Assembly: GCA_021464415.1 (NCBI GenBank)
Contig: JAKCWG010000346.1
Span: 1 to 64,000, forward strand
DNA length: 64,000 nucleotides
DNA from: Lonicera japonica
Lineage: Eukaryota > Streptophyta > Magnoliopsida > Dipsacales > Caprifoliaceae
Reading direction: 5' to 3'
Position numbers and translations under genes: made by a program. Positions 60,225-64,000 of this stretch are shown one piece after another. How positions within the stretch are numbered: the first letter of the stretch is position 1; each line of letters begins with the position of its first letter. A model generated the notes under the pieces. That model had not been told where the DNA came from and ran no database searches. It saw only the letters and a program-made list of their open reading frames with translations.

Positions 60225-61449
60225 CCACAATTTACAAAACAGTTTCATCAATTCCTTGAACGTAGAATTCAACAGCAGCTGGCTTGGGGCAACGCTTTAT
60301 GCTTTTCCGGCTTATCCGTCTCCTTCTTCTACGCACTTAATCACAATCCTTCACCCTCGTCTGCGATCTCCCTTATCGCCCGTTAGCCACTTCGCTTACC
60401 TCGTCTCCAATCATAACCAAAGATACTCCCGCAAGACCGTGAACGTTTGGAACCCTAGTTCTTAAAATTAAAGAATAATAAGATCTCCTATGGTATGTAA
60501 ACAAAACGTAGGTGGTGTTTCAAAACTCTCAAAAATTAATTCTAACATTTATATATTTTATCTCTCGAAAAGCTCAATAAAATTATCTATTTTTTACCTA
60601 AACTGATGGTTATATTTATCGAAAAATTGTGCTAAAAAAATTGCAAAAAAAAATTATGCGGCGGATTGAGAAATTGTGCTAAAAAAATTACACGCCAGAC
60701 CAATACGGGTCTCGATAAGTTAGACCAGTTCAAAATTGAGAAATCAATTCCATAAACCAAATATGCGGCGGACCGGCCCAAGTTATAATACTTGTACCGA
60801 TCCACCCAAGACACGTGGCTAGAAAACATAAATGGACATGGCCCACTTAATAATTGCATGCGCTTGGATTTAAAACAAGAAAAAGAAAATCACGTGGCTT
60901 TTTGCAAAAGTGAGAACTTTGATCTTTTCAAATCTTAACTTTCTTTTTTATATTTAATACTAAACTTGAATTGTTTTATTATTTATTTTAAGCTCAACAA
61001 CTACCTATATTTCGAATCAAACCATATATCCAACTTACCTTAAATCCTGAATTATGTATGATGAATCCAATAAGTTTAGCGAGTTTCCGTTAATTGTCGC
61101 ATCTTCAAATATTTAATTTAACTTAAACAATTACAACGGAAAAAGTATTTTTGGCATCGAAATCAAGCCAACTAAAAATACAAACCTAACAACAATTTTC
61201 TTAAAATATCCGATAAACATTACGAGATCAGAGAGTGCTACAAACATATTTCCTTTTTAGCTTGATAAAAGAAGAAATGATTTAGAAACAAACAAAAGAT
61301 TGAATCATCATTACACACGAAGAACAAAAAATCAAGAAAAATCATTGTGAAGACTCCTTGTTTGGGATGAAATAACTTATAAAAACAAGTTTTCAAGAAT
61401 TCCCATATAACAGAAAAAACTTTCAGGATAAAACTCTCAAAATGAACTC
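60225..61449. other. unassigned sequence after the gypsy element, with a gene-like patch
   Basis: At 60225-60470 base composition rises and one plus frame reads FLERRIQQQLAWGNALC then FSGLSVSFFYAL before a stop, while a neighbouring frame continues HFAYLVSNHNQRYSRK. It looks like a relic of an exon, but I do not recognise the protein. The rest, to 61449, is AT-rich with no gene. A short repeated ATTGTGCTAAAAAAATT occurs at 60623 and 60671. Confidence 0.35.
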
Positions 61450-61833
61450 TCTCTCTCTTTCTCTTTAGCTTTCCATCAATTGAGAATGATGCTGCTACAA
61501 AGAATCAAATCCATCAGAAGATCATACAAGCCCTTTTTATAGGCACAAGCCATTTCATAGGCAGTAAAGCCTTATTTGGATGTAGTGTAAGCCCTTTTTA
61601 TAGGCATAAGCCTTTTTTGGAGGCAGCGAAATCCTTTTCAGAGGTAATGTAAGCATTTTTCTATATGCACAAGCTTTCATTGGAGGCAATGAAAGCTCTT
61701 TGTGGAGGCTAACCTATCACTTAAACTCGTTTTACATGTATGCATTCTCTTAGAGTTCTTGCGGGAGCCATGAATCATTATCTCTTCCAGTCTACTCAGT
61801 TCCTTGCAGGTAAGGAGCTTGAGTTGAAAGGGT

Positions 61834-63257
61834 CCATAGACACATGAATTCTTAACCCTCACAAGAACCTTAAAAGTTCTCGAGAAAACACACTTAGAGT
61901 CCAAAAATAACTCACACACTAGAAATTGCTTCAGTAGGGTTTGTTACACAAACAAACATACTTACTGATTGGGTTTGTTGCACGATAAACCAAACCTTGT
62001 CACACGACAAACCCCCAAAACACAAACCCACAACCTTTTGACACATCAGTCTCTCAAAAACATCACTTCAGCCATTTATCACGCAACATATATGACCATT
62101 TGTCGCATGACAAATGGCACACTGTTGTGGTTTGTCGCGTGATAAACCCTCTCCAGTACTATAAATAGGCCTGCACCCCCATAGGTTTGAGGACATGATT
62201 TTTACACTAAAAATTCTTATTTTACCCTCTGATTTTCTGATTTTCAAGATTGCTTTATATAATCGTCTAATTTTTGAGGAATTCCTAAGTCCATTCTTGA
62301 CACTCGAGGTGTTATATTCTGGAATCGAATTCTCGAAAATATCTGGAGCAGGAAAGCTAATATCTGGTGGATGTTTTCTTTCCTATATTATATTTTCTCT
62401 CTTATTCTTATATATATCGTCAGGAATGTAACTAAAGTCTCTTTTAGTATTTAAATTATATATTTGCGTACTTATTTTGTCGTATTTATTCATAAGATGT
62501 AAACTTTTCGAATCTATTGTTCTTCCCACTTTCTAGTTGGATAAAGTTATTGTCAAGTTACCGATATTTTATAGTTTTGAAATAAAACTTGTTTGCAAAA
62601 CCCTTATTAAAACTATTTATAAAACCAGAAGAAGTAAGCCCTTATTATCCGGATAAAATCAAACTTTTAAAACCCAAACTAATAAAGCTTACTTAGGAAT
62701 TAAACTCGGATATATTATGTTTTATATATAGGTTATAATGTATCTAATACACTCTCCTCAAGAGTTCAATTCCTTATCAAATCAATTTCGATAATATCCG
62801 ATATTTTTAAAATTAACTAAAAAAATGAGATAATCGATATTGTTATCTGAGGAAACAATACTGAATCAATTTTAGATTTTCGAAACAAGATAGAAATTTG
62901 TCACTAGTAATCAGACTTTGACAAAACCCAAACATCAGATTATAGAATACAACATTTTCATCCCTTTCCCCCCCCCCCCCCCCCCCCCCCCCTTTTTCCC
63001 CCAAAGATTAACTTTTTATAAAATATTTTCATAAAGTAGTAGAATATCAGTAAAGGCATCCAAGTTTTTTAAAATAGAATAAATATATATGACCACTAGA
63101 AACTGAAAGGGCAGAACGAGTGCTTAACACCTTCTCAATCCGTAATATAGTCCCCGAACCCTATAGAATCCTTGTTTCGTAGATAACGTGTAAAGAAAAG
63201 GTTTATTTGTAACCTTTCCCCTGTAAAACTCTTTTGTCCGTTTTGTCGTAAAATGTA
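61834..63257 (+). repeat. LTR of the PMD element, copy 2
   Basis: Collinear with 4385-5785. TATAAATA at 62160-62167. A C25 run at 62968-62992 replaces the short TTTCCCC of copy 1. Start and end are set by comparison with copy 1. Confidence 0.6.
61976..62144. promoter_or_regulatory. decayed palindrome array in the copy 2 LTR
   Basis: Five recognisable copies at 61976 (TGTTGCACGATA), 61998 (TGTCACACGACA), 62077 (TATCACGCAACA), 62101 (TGTCGCATGACA) and 62133 (TGTCGCGTGATA), with steps 22, 79, 24 and 32. Nearly every change is C to T or G to A. The layout mirrors copy 1. Confidence 0.7.
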
Positions 63258-63360
63258 CTAGTGACTCTGAATGAACCTTCCTACATCTAGAATATGATAG
63301 AGGGACACGCAATAAGAATTATCACCGGATAGAAGCAAATGAAAGGATGGAACTTCTTCC

Positions 63361-64000
63361 AGTGTTTCAGATCCTCAAACTTGAGGTTGAGACCCGTGAG
63401 TACAAGTTCCTTGAACCACTGAAATTTTCTTATAAAATTTCATTATCCATATATAGTGGATTTTTAGGCTCATAACAATTTTTTTATGAATTGCTCGATG
63501 ATAGGGGAATTTTTTGTTCATCGGTTACTTTAGAAAAAAATATATTCAACAACCCTTAAACTGTGTAGACCAAAAATTTGGTGAGGAATTGGTTTCCTTA
63601 AGGTTTATAATTTATTAATGTCCATTGCATTCTTTAAGAAAAATCATTTAAAATTGATATGTATTCGGACCTTTGTATAAATTTAGATTTGATTCTAAGT
63701 GTATTATGAATAACTATATGAATTCCGTATGTTTCTTTTCGAAGGGAAAGATTTTTTGATTTCTTTTGAATTCATCTTTTAATACTTTTTTCGACTCAAA
63801 TTGATATTCCTACTTTTACTTTTGTTACTTTTTAAGAAATACTAATTTCTGAAAAACTAATTGCCCATTGCCTTATGATATACAAGTATAGTTGCAAAAG
63901 ATCTGTAATAATTACTTATTATAAATTTAAAATATGTCAATAATCCCTTATTACTTCTTCAAATAGCATTCTTTATACCTTAATTATGACTATAAGTTTA
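63361..64000. other. AT-rich non-coding right edge
   Basis: Similarity to the PMD element ends near 63360. No coding frame, RNA gene or repeat recognised. Confidence 0.5.

Larger units (their letters stand above)
61450..63360 (+). mobile_element. PMD-carrying LTR element copy 2, right piece
   Basis: Matches about 3440-5870 of copy 1 in order: decayed hairpin satellite (about 61530-61720), GTTCTTGCGGGAGCCATG, LTR and post-LTR leader. See the left piece at 42018-43012. Confidence 0.7.

Overview
The window is nuclear DNA of a flowering plant, probably a eudicot. It is AT-rich and intergenic, with GT-AG intron signals, CT-rich 5' leader-like stretches, tRNA-derived SINEs, hAT and foldback elements, and Ty1/copia and Ty3/gypsy LTR retrotransposons. 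I find no intact host gene. Nearly all recognisable coding sequence is transposon-derived and broken.

Left edge (1-5966): one end of a GC-richer LTR-element family. It carries, on the minus strand, a multi-exon plant mobile domain (PMD) pseudogene. An intron of that gene holds a 68-69 bp minisatellite. Next come a satellite of short hairpins (46-bp units), an LTR of about 1.4 kb, and a primer-binding-site-like leader. The LTR promoter (+) and the antisense PMD promoter (-) are both preceded by the same palindrome, TGTCGCGCGACA. The copies in the LTR are mostly spaced at two or three helical turns.

Middle (5967-42017): AT-rich non-coding DNA made of overlapping, diverged segmental duplications (about 14-16 kb against 18-19.6 kb and 23-23.8 kb; 6 kb against 24.3 kb; 22.4 kb against 25.9 kb; 35.7-37.6 kb against 39.5-41.3 kb). 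It also holds foldback MITEs, SINEs (one with a perfect 14-bp target-site duplication), a 787-bp hAT element with an 8-bp duplication, and orphan 5' leader copies ending in splice-donor-like sites. Its most striking feature is a 2-kb inverted repeat (29.05-33.17 kb). The two arms are head-to-head copies of a sugar-transporter (MFS) pseudogene separated by about 120 bp.

Right part (42018-64000): a nest. A second, CpG-decayed copy of the PMD/LTR family lies at 42018-43012 and about 61450-63360, probably one copy split in two. Between these lies a minus-strand Athila-like Ty3/gypsy element (43316-60219, duplication CTTCT) with gag and protease but no RT or integrase that I can find. Inside that is a plus-strand Ty1/copia element (45635-54048, duplication TATAT) with two 1556-bp LTRs that differ at about 3% of sites. 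Its gag-pol has in-frame stops, frameshifts and a lost integrase catalytic glutamate.

Order of events as I read it: PMD/LTR family copy, then the gypsy insertion, then the copia insertion, then decay of all three. Similarity statements are by eye; no alignment or database search was run.
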